Shown: piece by piece, positions 1 through 7,475 of the stretch
How the letters are laid out: each line of letters starts with the position of its first letter
How positions within the stretch are numbered: position 1 is the stretch's first letter
From: Tardiphaga sp.
GTDB lineage: Bacteria > Pseudomonadota > Alphaproteobacteria > Rhizobiales > Xanthobacteraceae
Assembly (NCBI GenBank): GCA_028290765.1
Contig: JAQGJF010001080.1
Coordinates: 1 to 7,475 of the forward strand
Length of the DNA: 7,475 nucleotides
Direction: 5' to 3'
The notes under the pieces: model-generated
Database searches by the model: none
What the model saw: only the letters and a program-made list of their open reading frames with translations
Told to the model about the DNA's origin: nothing
Made by a program: the position numbers and the translations under genes

Positions 1-2123
1 GAGCAGATAATCGGCAAAACTGCCGGACCGGTTCTGGCCGTTCTCGTCGTAGACCACCTCTTCGAGCAGCGCGCCGCTGATGCCCATCGCCACCGCGCCC
101 TGCTGCTGGCCGCGCACGATCGCGGCATTGAGCACGGTGCCGCAATCCTCGACTACCAGATAGCGCTCCACCACTAGCTTGCCGGTGCGGATGTCGATCA
201 TGACTTCGCAGATGTGGGTGGCGTTGGAAAAGGTCATCGGCGGCGGGTCGTAGGCGCGATGCGCTTCCAGTCCTGGCTCCATCCCCGCCGGCAGCCGCAG
301 CGGATCGAGATAGGCGACGTGTGCGATGTTGGCGAGTGTCAGCCCCGCGTCAGTCCAGGCGCCGTCGAGCCGGCGCTCGATCCGTGAGGCATGGAGCCGC
401 AATTCGCCGCTGCTGTTCAGTCCCAGCAGGCTGGCGGCGATGGTCAGCACCTTGTCGCGCAGCGCCTGTGCGGCGATCAGCAGCACGCTGCCGCCGGCGG
501 TGCCGCCGCGGGCGCCGCGGCTGCCCATGCCATAAGGGGCGGTGTCGGTGTTGCCGAGATGGATCCGTACGTCGTCGGGGTCGATCCCGAGCGGCTCGGC
601 GACCACCTGGGCAAAAGTGGTCTCGTAGCCCTGGCCCGAGGCCATCAGGCCGACCGACGCATTGACCGCGCCGGACGGCTCGATCTTCACCCATCCGGCC
701 TCGTGGCCGGAGCCGGCAATGCCCGCCGACTTGTAGAACGCCGAACCATAGGTGGTGGATTCGACCACGCAACACAGCCCGACCCCGCGATAGATTCCGC
801 GGGCGCGATCCTGGTGCTGGCGGGCGCGGAATCCGGCGATGTCGAACGCGTCCAGCGCGGCCTGCAGGGTTTCGCGCGGGGTGACGTCCTCAAGCACCAG
901 GCCGCTCGTCATGGTGTAGGGCAGGTCGACCGGCCGCAGCATGTTGGCGAGGCGGACGTCGATCGGGTCGAGGCCAAGTTTTCGCGCGATCGCCTCGATG
1001 GTGCCGTCCATCACCCAGCTGGTGATCGCCATCGGCGCGCGCATCGGGCCGTTGCCGCATTTGTTGGTCAGCGCGACCTTCACATCATAGGCATAGTTGG
1101 AAATCCGGTAGGGACCGGTGAGGATCATGGCGACGACGCGGGCGAGGTAGTTGGCTGGAAAGAAGCAATAGGCGCCGAAATCCTCGATGATCTCCAGTTC
1201 GAGCGCGAGAATCCGGCCGTCGCTGTCGACCGCGGCGCGGGTGCGCGCGACATCCTCGCGGGCGTGGCTGGCGGCGATCAAATTCTCGCCGCGGTCCTCG
1301 CGCCAGCGCACCGGCCGGCGCAGCTGCCGCGCCAGCGCCGCCACCGTGAGTTCCTCGCGATAGAGCGCGATCTTCTGGCCGAAGGCGCCGCCGATATCCG
1401 GGCAGACGACCGTGACCTGCGATTCACTCAGCCGCAGGCGGCCGGCGAGCTGGGTGCGGAACGGGTGCGGCGCCTGGTTGCCGATATGCATGGTCAGATG
1501 ACGCCGGCCCTGGTCCCAGATCGCGCAGCAGCCGCGGGTCTCGATCGGCGCATGGGTCTGGCGATGCTGATGAAACGACGCCTCGACGATGATCTCGGCC
1601 TCGGCGAAAGCGCGGGCGGGATCGCCCGCCGCAAAACCTTGCCGCGATACGAGATTGCCCGGCAGGCTGTCGTCGACCAGCGGCGCGCCGGGGGCGAGCG
1701 CGCGATTGAGGTCGGGCACCGGATCGAGCACGTCGTAGTCGATCGAGATCAGTTCGGCGGCGTCTTCCGCCAAATAGCGGTCGGTGGCGACGATGCACAG
1801 CAGTGGATCGCCGATGAAGCGTGCCTTGTCGATCGGCAGCGTGGTGAACTCGACCGGATGCAATCCCTCGATCGGTGGTGCCACGCGCGCCGGATTGGTC
1901 CACTCGGCCAGCTCACGCCCGGTGACGACAGCAACCACGCCTTCGGCTTCGCGCGCCGCAGTGCAGTCGATCGCAAGGATGCGGGCGTGGGCGTGGGGCG
2001 AGCGGACAAAATGCGCATGCAGGCAGCCCGGAAACGCGATGTCGTCGAGATAGCGGCCCTGCCCGGTGACGAGCCGGTAATCCTCCTTGCGCGGCAGCGC
2101 GGCGCCGATGATCCGGGTTGCGG

Positions 2124-2127
<4 letters not shown>
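1..2127 (-). CDS. Molybdenum hydroxylase large (Moco-binding) subunit, xanthine dehydrogenase/CoxL family, 3' end outside window
   Basis: Catalytic subunit of a cytoplasmic three-subunit molybdenum hydroxylase, which adds water-derived oxygen to a substrate at a Mo centre. I translated 709 codons without a stop. The frame is still open at base 1; relatives of about 770-800 residues imply that some 70 are missing, including the catalytic Glu near the C-terminus. The N-terminal a/b hammerhead begins around residues 12-29 (PRKEDYRL, GQGRYLDD). Moco-domain signs are NQAPH 217-221 (the conserved Gln), GGAFGQK 246-252, PMRAPMA 361-367 at the active-site loop, GQGYETTFAQ 498-507, GSRGARGG 535-542 and DCGTVLN 661-667. 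The GTG start overlaps the previous stop as GTGA. Its Shine-Dalgarno is weak (GAGAG about 10 bases upstream), but no in-frame ATG occurs before residue 213 and the hammerhead starts at once. The loop is neither AYRCSFR nor AYRGAGR, so CO dehydrogenase is unlikely. Family assignment is firm; substrate unknown. Confidence 0.93.
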
Positions 2128-2608
<481 letters not shown>

Positions 2609-2612
<4 letters not shown>

Positions 2613-3475
2613 CGCGCCGTCTCCAGCGCCTGATCGAGCGTATCTTTTGTCAGCGCAGCGACCAGCTCGCGACGAAAGCTCTCCGGCGTCCGCTCGTTGT
2701 CCTCGATCTCGACGGCCTCCGCGACCCACGCTGCGACGGTCCCCGGCCAGTCTTGCGGCGTTCGCCCGAAACTGTGTTCCGCGACCAGCGTCTCGACCCG
2801 AACCGGGACCGGGCCGATCCCGCCAATCGCAAGCCGCAGACCTTCGATGCCGCCATCTTCCGCGCGCGAGAGCGTTGCAGCGACCGAGACAATGGCAAAA
2901 TCGCCGGCGCGGCGATTGAACAGACGAAAGCCCCATCCTGCGCCGGCGCGTGTCACCGGGACATGAACCGCCACGATCAACTCGTCCGGATTGAGAACGG
3001 TGGTGAAGATCGATACGAAAAAATCGCGTGCGGGCACGGTTCGTTGGCCGGCCGCCGACCGGACCTCGATCTCCGCATCGAGCACCAGTGCGGCCAGCGG
3101 CAGCTGCGCGGCGGGATCGGCATGGGCCAGGCTACCACCGATGGTGCCGCGCTGGCGGATCGCGTAATGCCCGATGGTTTCGGCGGCATGCGCCAGCATC
3201 GGGCAATGCCGGCGGACCAGTTCGTTTTTGGCGAGCGCGGCGTGCCGCACCATTGCCCCGATGGTCAACCGGTCGCTGTCGAGGCGAACCTCGCCAAGCT
3301 CTTTCAGCCCATTGATGTCGATCAGGTGCTCGGGCCGCGCCAGCCGCATGTTCAGCATCGGCGCCAGGCTCTGGCCGCCGGCAATCAGCTTGGCGTCATC
3401 GCCGCGCGCGGCCAGGCTCAAGAGGGCGCCCTCGACGGTCGCGGGCGCCTCATAGGTGAACCGCCCCGGCTTCAT
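2609..3475 (-). CDS. Molybdenum hydroxylase medium (FAD-binding) subunit, CoxM type
   Basis: A 288-residue flavoprotein subunit that takes electrons from the iron-sulfur subunit and hands them to an acceptor (quinone, NAD or oxygen; not decidable here). The length matches CoxM-type subunits. The FAD pyrophosphate-binding motifs are AGGQS at 32-36 and TIGGSLAHADPA at 111-122. They fall at the same residue numbers as AGGHS and TIGG in the well-studied Oligotropha CoxM, with Gln replacing His. The C-terminal CODH flavoprotein domain follows from about 180. The start ATG overlaps the ATPase stop as ATGA, with GAAGG nine bases upstream. This joins the enzyme genes directly to the transporter genes. 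Upstream in-frame codons exist but lie inside the ATPase gene and do not resemble the family. The medium-small-large order is the coxMSL order. Confidence 0.95.
2620..2624 (-). promoter_or_regulatory. Ribosome binding site of the iron-sulfur subunit
   Basis: GGAGA on the minus strand, about seven to eight bases before the ATG at 2612, lies inside the end of the FAD-subunit gene. It favours this start over the Met at residue 8. Confidence 0.6.
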
Positions 3476-4581
3476 CGCGAGCTGCCTTCGAGCAGCGTCA
3501 CGCCGGTCGCCTTGTCGAACAGATGCAGCCGCTCCGTGACGAGCCCGAGGTCGATGCGGTCGCCCTCGCGATGCCGCGCCTCCTTGGCGACGCGGACATA
3601 GATGTCGCAACCTTCGACCTTCAGCCCGATGAAGCGGTCGGAGCCGACCGGCAGCACCGAATCCACGATCCCAGACAGTGCCGCGCCTGCCGTCGCCTCG
3701 CCGTCCGAGGCCACATCCTCCGGCCGCAGGCCCAGCACCACATCGGCATCGCCCTGCTGCGACATTGGCGCTGCGAACTTCGTCGGCAGGGTGATCGCGA
3801 GATTGCCGCGCCGGAATATCGGCGCTGCACCGGCGCGGTCGATCGATCCTTCCAGATAATTGATCGCCGGATTGCCGAGGAACGACGCCACGAACATGTT
3901 ACGCGGCCGCTCATAGACCTCGTCGGGGGTACCGATCTGCTGGATCACGCCGTCCTTCATCACCACGATGCGGTCGGCCAGCGTCAGCGCCTCGGCCTGG
4001 TCGTGGGTGACGTAGACGAAGGTCGTCTGCATTGCGCTGTGCAGGTGCTTTATTTCGGCGCGCATCGAGATGCGCAGCGCGGCGTCGAGGTTGGACAACG
4101 GCTCGTCCATCAGGAACACCGCCGGCTGGCGCACCATGGCGCGGCCGAGCGCGACGCGCTGGCGCTGTCCGCCCGACAGCTGGCTCGGACGGCGGTCGAG
4201 CAGCCGCGTGATCTCGAGTTTTGCGGCGGCGTCACGCACGCGGCGGTCGATCTCCTCAGAGGCGACCTTGCGCATGCGCAAGCCGAAAGCGATGTTTTCG
4301 TAGACGGATTTCTGCGGATACAGCGCGTAGCTCTGGAACACCATGGCGACGTCGCGCTTGTGCGGCGGCAGCGCATTGACGATCTGATCGTCGAACCACA
4401 ATTCGCCCTCGGTGACCTCCTCGAGGCCCGCGATCATGTTCAGCGTGGTCGACTTGCCGCAGCCGGACGGCCCGAGCAGCACCACGAACTCCTTGTCGCG
4501 GATCTCCAGCCGGAGATCGTCGACCGCGAGCACGTCGCCGGCATATCGCTTGGTCACCGATTTGAATTCGATACGTGCCAT
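3472..4581 (-). CDS. ABC transporter ATP-binding subunit, MalK/UgpC type (CUT1 family)
   Basis: A 369-residue cytoplasmic ATPase that powers the importer encoded just upstream. The nucleotide-binding domain is complete: Walker A GPSGCGKST at 37-45, Q-loop Gln83, signature LSGGQ at 135-139, Walker B VFLMDE at 155-160 with catalytic Glu160, D-loop SNLD at 163-166 and H-loop His193 in VTHDQAEAL. From about 235 a MalK-like TOBE/OB regulatory domain follows, including the typical LGLRPEDV near 283-290. The length matches MalK and UgpC (about 360-370). The segment after the Q-loop reads YPQKSVYENI, where many relatives have YPHMTV. The ATG lies 8 bases after the second permease stop, with only AAGG 12 bases upstream. 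Starts farther upstream would run into the permease gene. The product probably serves as a homodimer. Its stop overlaps the first molybdenum hydroxylase gene. Confidence 0.96.
   Translation of the reverse strand: MARIEFKSVTKRYAGDVLAVDDLRLEIRDKEFVVLLGPSGCGKSTTLNMIAGLEEVTEGELWFDDQIVNALPPHKRDVAMVFQSYALYPQKSVYENIAFGLRMRKVASEEIDRRVRDAAAKLEITRLLDRRPSQLSGGQRQRVALGRAMVRQPAVFLMDEPLSNLDAALRISMRAEIKHLHSAMQTTFVYVTHDQAEALTLADRIVVMKDGVIQQIGTPDEVYERPRNMFVASFLGNPAINYLEGSIDRAGAAPIFRRGNLAITLPTKFAAPMSQQGDADVVLGLRPEDVASDGEATAGAALSGIVDSVLPVGSDRFIGLKVEGCDIYVRVAKEARHREGDRIDLGLVTERLHLFDKATGVTLLEGSSR
3485..3489 (-). promoter_or_regulatory. Ribosome binding site of the FAD subunit
   Basis: GAAGG on the minus strand, nine bases before the ATG at 3475, lies within the last codons of the ATPase gene. 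With the ATGA overlap it supports coupled translation from importer to enzyme. Confidence 0.55.
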
Positions 4582-4589
4582 CGGATTTT

Positions 4590-5552
4590 TCAGCCTTTCA
4601 CGGCGCCGGCGGTGAGACCCGACACGATGTAGCGCTCGAACATCAGCGCGAGGATCACCGGCGGAATGATCGCCAGCACGCCGGCGGCATTGATGAAGGA
4701 GAAACTGATGGTGAAGTCGGAGGTGAACGACGCCACCACGATCGGCAGGGTCTGCGACGCTGGCGTCTGGGTGAACATCAGCGCCAGCAAAAACTCGTTC
4801 CAGCTCGCCAGGAAGGAAAACAGGATCACCGCGACCAGCGAGGGCAGCGCCAGCGGCAGGAACACATGCGTCAGGGTCTGCAGCCGCGAACAGCCGTCGA
4901 CCCGCGCCGCCTTGTCGAGTTCGTCTGGCAGCGATTCGAAATAGCTGACCAGCACGAACACCGAGAACGGCACGGTGACCGCGAGATAGGTGATGATCAG
5001 CGACCACAGGCTGTCGAGCAGGCCGAGATTGCGGATGAACAAGAAGAACGGCACCACCAGCGCGATATCGGGGATCACCCTTGTGGCGAGGATGACGTAG
5101 AGTGAGGCTTGGCGGCCACGAAAGCGGATTTTTGCGATGGCGTAGGCGGCCGGAATGCCGACCAGGAGATTGAGCACGACCACGGCGCCGGCCACGATCA
5201 GGCTGTTGATCATCGCCGGGATCAGGTTGCTGGCGGTGGAAGGGATGAACCCGCCGCTGGTGCTGTCCTTGCCCTTGCGGTTCTCGTAGGTGACGGTCTG
5301 GTTCGGGGCCGCGAAGATCGCCGCGAAATTGTCCAGCGTCGGCGGCTGCGGAATCCAGTGCGGCGGTTTCGAAATGATTTCGCGCTCGCTCTGGAACGAC
5401 GACGACACCAGCCAGGCGATCGGCGCCAGCACGTAGCCCAGAAAAATCACCGAGGCGAGCGCCAGCGCCAGGCCGCGCCCGATGCGACGAAGCCGTGATC
5501 GCGACCGGTAGTGACGGACCTCCCGGGCCGGGACTGCGGTCATTTCGGCCAT
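4590..5552 (-). CDS. ABC transporter permease, MalG type (CUT1 family)
   Basis: A 320-residue inner-membrane permease, the second half of the transport channel. A basic cytoplasmic N-terminus (residues 10-26, rich in Arg) is followed by about six membrane segments, near 27-50, 112-140, 149-174, 181-203, 236-258 and 290-312. The EAA-type coupling loop that docks on the ATPase is at about 213-237 (KAARVDG, then FLPLALP). WNEFLLAL and a C-terminal FERYIVSGLTAGAVKG are typical of MalG-family permeases. The first periplasmic loop carries extra polar residues at about 83-108 that short relatives lack. The start at 5552 has AGAGGG six bases upstream, whereas the Met at residue 4 has no comparable site. 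Only one base separates this gene from the first permease. Family confident; substrate unknown. Confidence 0.95.
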   Translation of the reverse strand: MAEMTAVPAREVRHYRSRSRLRRIGRGLALALASVIFLGYVLAPIAWLVSSSFQSEREIISKPPHWIPQPPTLDNFAAIFAAPNQTVTYENRKGKDSTSGGFIPSTASNLIPAMINSLIVAGAVVVLNLLVGIPAAYAIAKIRFRGRQASLYVILATRVIPDIALVVPFFLFIRNLGLLDSLWSLIITYLAVTVPFSVFVLVSYFESLPDELDKAARVDGCSRLQTLTHVFLPLALPSLVAVILFSFLASWNEFLLALMFTQTPASQTLPIVVASFTSDFTISFSFINAAGVLAIIPPVILALMFERYIVSGLTAGAVKG

Positions 5553-5553
5553 C

Positions 5554-6471
5554 TCAGACCCTCTGCGCCAGCGTGCGGATCACAGCATAGGCCAGCGCCA
5601 GCGTCGCCAGCGCCAGGATGTAGGCCATCGCGGCGCCGGTGCCGAACGACAAATTGCGAAACGTCTCGACATAGATGCGCCAGGCGACGACGTGACTGGC
5701 GTCGCCGGGGCCGCCCTCGGTGAGGATGAAGAACAGATCGAAATGGCGGATCGCCATCATGGTCTCGTAGACGATGACCAGCGAAAAACTCGGCGTCAGC
5801 GCGGGCAGAGTGATGTGGAAGAAGCGGCGAACCGCGTCGGCGCCGTCGACCTTGGCGGCGGCGTGCAGATCCGCCGGGATGGTTTTTAGCCCGACCAGCA
5901 GCAGGATCGTGGCCAGCGGCACTTCCTTCCAGACGAAAGCATTGGCGATCAGCGCCAGCGTCTTGTCGGAATCGCCGAGCCAGACCATGTAGCTGTTGAT
6001 GAAATCCAATTGATAGAGCAGGCCGTTGAGCGCGCCGTAATTGGAATCGTAGATCCACTTCCACATCAGGGCGTTGGCGACATAGGGAATCGCCCAGGGG
6101 ATCAGCAGCACGGCGCTCAGGATACGGCGGCCGGGAAAATCCTGGTTGAGCAGCAGCGCGATCAGCAGCGCCAGCACCGCGATGGCCGCCACCGACATCA
6201 CCGAGAACAGCACCGTCCGCTCCACGGCCTGCCAGAACTGCGGGTCGGACAGCACGGCGGTGTAGTTGTCGAGCCCGACGAACGGCACCCGGTTCGGCCG
6301 CGTCAGTTTCAGCGAGAACAGGCTGATGTAGAACGAATACAGGATCGGAAACACCGCGACCGCCAGCAGCACCAGTGCCAGCGGGGCGAGAAACAGCAGG
6401 GCGGTGCGTTCGTCATAGCTCGGCGCGATCAGGCGCCGAGACTTTGCTGGAACGGTGACGGCCGCAGTCAT
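5554..6471 (-). CDS. ABC transporter permease, MalF type (CUT1 family)
   Basis: A 305-residue inner-membrane permease that pairs with the MalG-type protein encoded next. Membrane segments lie near 24-46, 86-108, 117-139, 171-195, 225-241 and 280-300. The EAA loop is at about 203-223 (HAAAKVDGADAVRRFFHITLP); the usual Glu of EAA is Ala here. The family motif LTEGGPG is at 250-256, just after the fifth segment, and FVGLDNY at 64-70 is typical of the first periplasmic loop. At 305 residues it belongs to the short six-segment class and lacks the large periplasmic domain of E. coli MalF. The ATG is 25 bases after the binding-protein stop with GAGG eight bases upstream. A short hairpin lies between the two genes. 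Confidence 0.95.
   Translation of the reverse strand: MTAAVTVPAKSRRLIAPSYDERTALLFLAPLALVLLAVAVFPILYSFYISLFSLKLTRPNRVPFVGLDNYTAVLSDPQFWQAVERTVLFSVMSVAAIAVLALLIALLLNQDFPGRRILSAVLLIPWAIPYVANALMWKWIYDSNYGALNGLLYQLDFINSYMVWLGDSDKTLALIANAFVWKEVPLATILLLVGLKTIPADLHAAAKVDGADAVRRFFHITLPALTPSFSLVIVYETMMAIRHFDLFFILTEGGPGDASHVVAWRIYVETFRNLSFGTGAAMAYILALATLALAYAVIRTLAQRV
5559..5564 (-). promoter_or_regulatory. Ribosome binding site of the MalG-type permease
   Basis: AGAGGG on the minus strand, six bases before the ATG at 5552 and inside the end of the preceding permease gene. It favours this ATG over the in-frame ATG three codons later. Confidence 0.6.
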
Positions 6472-6479
6472 TCGATGGG

Positions 6480-6483
6480 CCTC
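6480..6483 (-). promoter_or_regulatory. Ribosome binding site of the MalF-type permease
   Basis: GAGG on the minus strand, eight bases before the ATG at 6471, supports that start. It lies directly downstream of the small hairpin, so hairpin formation could influence access to it. Confidence 0.5.
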
Positions 6484-6486
6484 GAC

Positions 6487-6503
6487 GAGCTGGTGTTCAG
6501 CTC
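6487..6503 (-). promoter_or_regulatory. Small hairpin at the binding-protein/permease junction
   Basis: Read on the minus strand, GAGCTG-AACAC-CAGCTC is a perfect 6-bp inverted repeat with a 5-base loop. It spans the stop codon of the binding-protein gene (6499-6497). There is no following T-run, so it does not look like an intrinsic terminator. Stem-loops after a binding-protein gene are known in ABC operons to protect the upstream mRNA and raise receptor over permease levels. That role here is inference, and a 6-bp stem can arise by chance. Confidence 0.35.
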
Positions 6504-7475
6504 TGCTTCTTCAACTCGGTCCATTTGGCGGCCGAACTGTTCAGCGCCTGCTCGACCGTGATCTTGCCCATGATCGCCTGCTGCCACGCGCTGCCGTTGG
6601 CGTCGTTCCACTCGCCGAACCACGGCGTCACGACGTCCTTCTTTTTCGCCAGCGATTGCTGCTGGCCGATCAGGTCGACGTCGCCGAAGGCGCCGTAACC
6701 GGCCCGGATCTCCGGGTCGTTGAACAGGGATTTCACGCCAAAGCCGGTGCCGGTATCCTTGAACAGCATCTTCTGGAACTTGTATTCGCCCTCGGCCTTG
6801 CCGCCGAACCACGCCATCAGCTTCACGGTACCCTCCGCGCGGGTGGCATCCGCCTGCGCCCGCGGCGTCATGCCGTAAAACCGCATCCAGCCCACGGTGG
6901 CGTGCGATCCCTTGTCGCCCTTCGGCATCAAGGCGATCTTGGCTTTGCCGGCGATCTTGCTCTGCGCCGGATCGTTCAGCACCCGCAGGCGATATTTCGG
7001 AACCAGCGTGAACGCGGGTTCTCCCGAGGAGAAGGATTTCATCACGGCGAGCTCGCCGGTCTCGACGCAGGACGGGGAGAGGATCTTGTGCTTCTGCACC
7101 GCATCGACCAGCCAGCGCAGCGCCACACCGGCCCCGGCCTGCGGGTCCTGCATCGCCGCGTTGCCCTTGTCGTCGATGAAGCGGCCGCCATTCGAATAGA
7201 CCATCGCGGTCATGAACTCGATCAGCCAGCTTTCCTGCGCCATCGAGATCAGGACCGGCCACTGCGACAGGCCCTTGTCCTTGATGATTTTCGCCTGGTC
7301 GACGACCTCGGCCCAGGTCGTCGGCGGCGCCTTGATGCCGGCCTTTTCCAGGATCTCGGCGTTGTAGAGGAACGCCATGTAGTCGCTGTAATAGGTGTTG
7401 CCGTACTGCTTGCCCTTGTAGGTCATGGAGTCGACGCAGAACTGGTCGACGTCGGCATTGTCGGTCAGAGCTTTG
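6497..7475 (-). CDS. Extracellular solute-binding protein of CUT1 ABC importer, N-terminus outside window
   Basis: Periplasmic receptor that captures the solute and delivers it to the two permeases. The frame is open to the window edge, giving about 325 visible C-terminal residues. Family members are usually 410-450, so roughly 100 residues and the signal peptide are missing. Family-1 binding-protein features are visible: YGNTYYSDYMAFLYNAEIL (hinge strand and helix), the downstream PPTTWAE, then SNGGRFIDDKG, GEPAFTLVPKYR, a conserved MPKGDKGSHATVGW loop and a C-terminal helical region ending KKQS. A Met at 7426 is internal, because the open frame and the homologous fold extend upstream of it. 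Two cysteines are present (codons 7436-7438 and 7067-7069), which is uncommon for a soluble periplasmic receptor and could form a disulfide. It is first in the visible gene order. Aromatic residues are common in it, as in sugar or polyol receptors, but the ligand cannot be read from this. Confidence 0.92.
   Translation of the reverse strand, partial: KALTDNADVDQFCVDSMTYKGKQYGNTYYSDYMAFLYNAEILEKAGIKAPPTTWAEVVDQAKIIKDKGLSQWPVLISMAQESWLIEFMTAMVYSNGGRFIDDKGNAAMQDPQAGAGVALRWLVDAVQKHKILSPSCVETGELAVMKSFSSGEPAFTLVPKYRLRVLNDPAQSKIAGKAKIALMPKGDKGSHATVGWMRFYGMTPRAQADATRAEGTVKLMAWFGGKAEGEYKFQKMLFKDTGTGFGVKSLFNDPEIRAGYGAFGDVDLIGQQQSLAKKKDVVTPWFGEWNDANGSAWQQAIMGKITVEQALNSSAAKWTELKKQS

Noticed and set aside
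4594..4616. GC-rich self-complementary bases at the end of the MalG-type permease gene as a possible terminator
   Set aside because: Pairing is imperfect, the segment lies within coding sequence, and the ATPase gene starts only 8 bases after the permease stop.
3523..4632. A 369-codon plus-strand frame opposite the ATPase
   Set aside because: It mirrors the ATPase gene, is rich in His, Arg, Asp and Gln, and has no recognisable domain. The equal length to the ATPase is coincidence.
4582..5007. An N-terminal extension of the ATPase reaching back to 5007
   Set aside because: The extension would lie inside the MalG-type permease gene in another frame and does not resemble any ATPase. The family N-terminus begins at the ATG at 4581.
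5580..5620. Repeated GCCAGC units near the end of the MalF-type permease gene
   Set aside because: They encode alternating Ala/Leu in the last membrane segment with biased codons. This is coding low complexity, not a repeat element.

Overview
The window is a gene-dense piece of one operon. All seven genes lie on the minus strand, so transcription runs from high to low coordinates. Base composition is high-GC throughout, with a strong third-position G/C bias and long shadow reading frames opposite the genes. Together with the style of the proteins, this suggests an alphaproteobacterium of the Bradyrhizobium/Rhodopseudomonas kind. That placement is inference; no rRNA or marker gene is present. 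No tRNA, mobile element, CRISPR array or recent-insertion scar was seen, and no stretch longer than 25 bases lacks a gene.

Layout in order of transcription: (1) 7475-6497, a periplasmic solute-binding protein whose N-terminus lies outside the window; (2) 6471-5554, a MalF-type permease; (3) 5552-4590, a MalG-type permease; (4) 4581-3472, a MalK/UgpC-type ATPase; (5) 3475-2609, the FAD subunit of a molybdenum hydroxylase; (6) 2612-2124, its 2x[2Fe-2S] subunit; (7) 2127-1, its molybdopterin-binding catalytic subunit, whose last part (about 70 residues by family length) lies outside the window. Gaps are 25, 1 and 8 bases within the transporter. From the ATPase onward each stop overlaps the next start by four bases (ATGA, ATGA, GTGA).

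The first four genes form a complete carbohydrate-type (CUT1) ABC importer. The last three, in coxM-coxS-coxL order, form a xanthine-dehydrogenase/CO-dehydrogenase-family enzyme of medium, small and large subunits. The large subunit carries neither the form I CO dehydrogenase loop (AYRCSFR) nor the form II loop (AYRGAGR). It has PMRAPMA at that place, so it is not expected to be a CO dehydrogenase and its substrate is unknown.

The most interesting reading is an uptake-and-oxidation module. A solute is bound in the periplasm, imported with ATP and then hydroxylated or oxidised in the cytoplasm, with translation of importer and enzyme coupled. The substrate cannot be named from the sequence. 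The pairing of a sugar-type importer with a molybdenum hydroxylase is the point worth following up.
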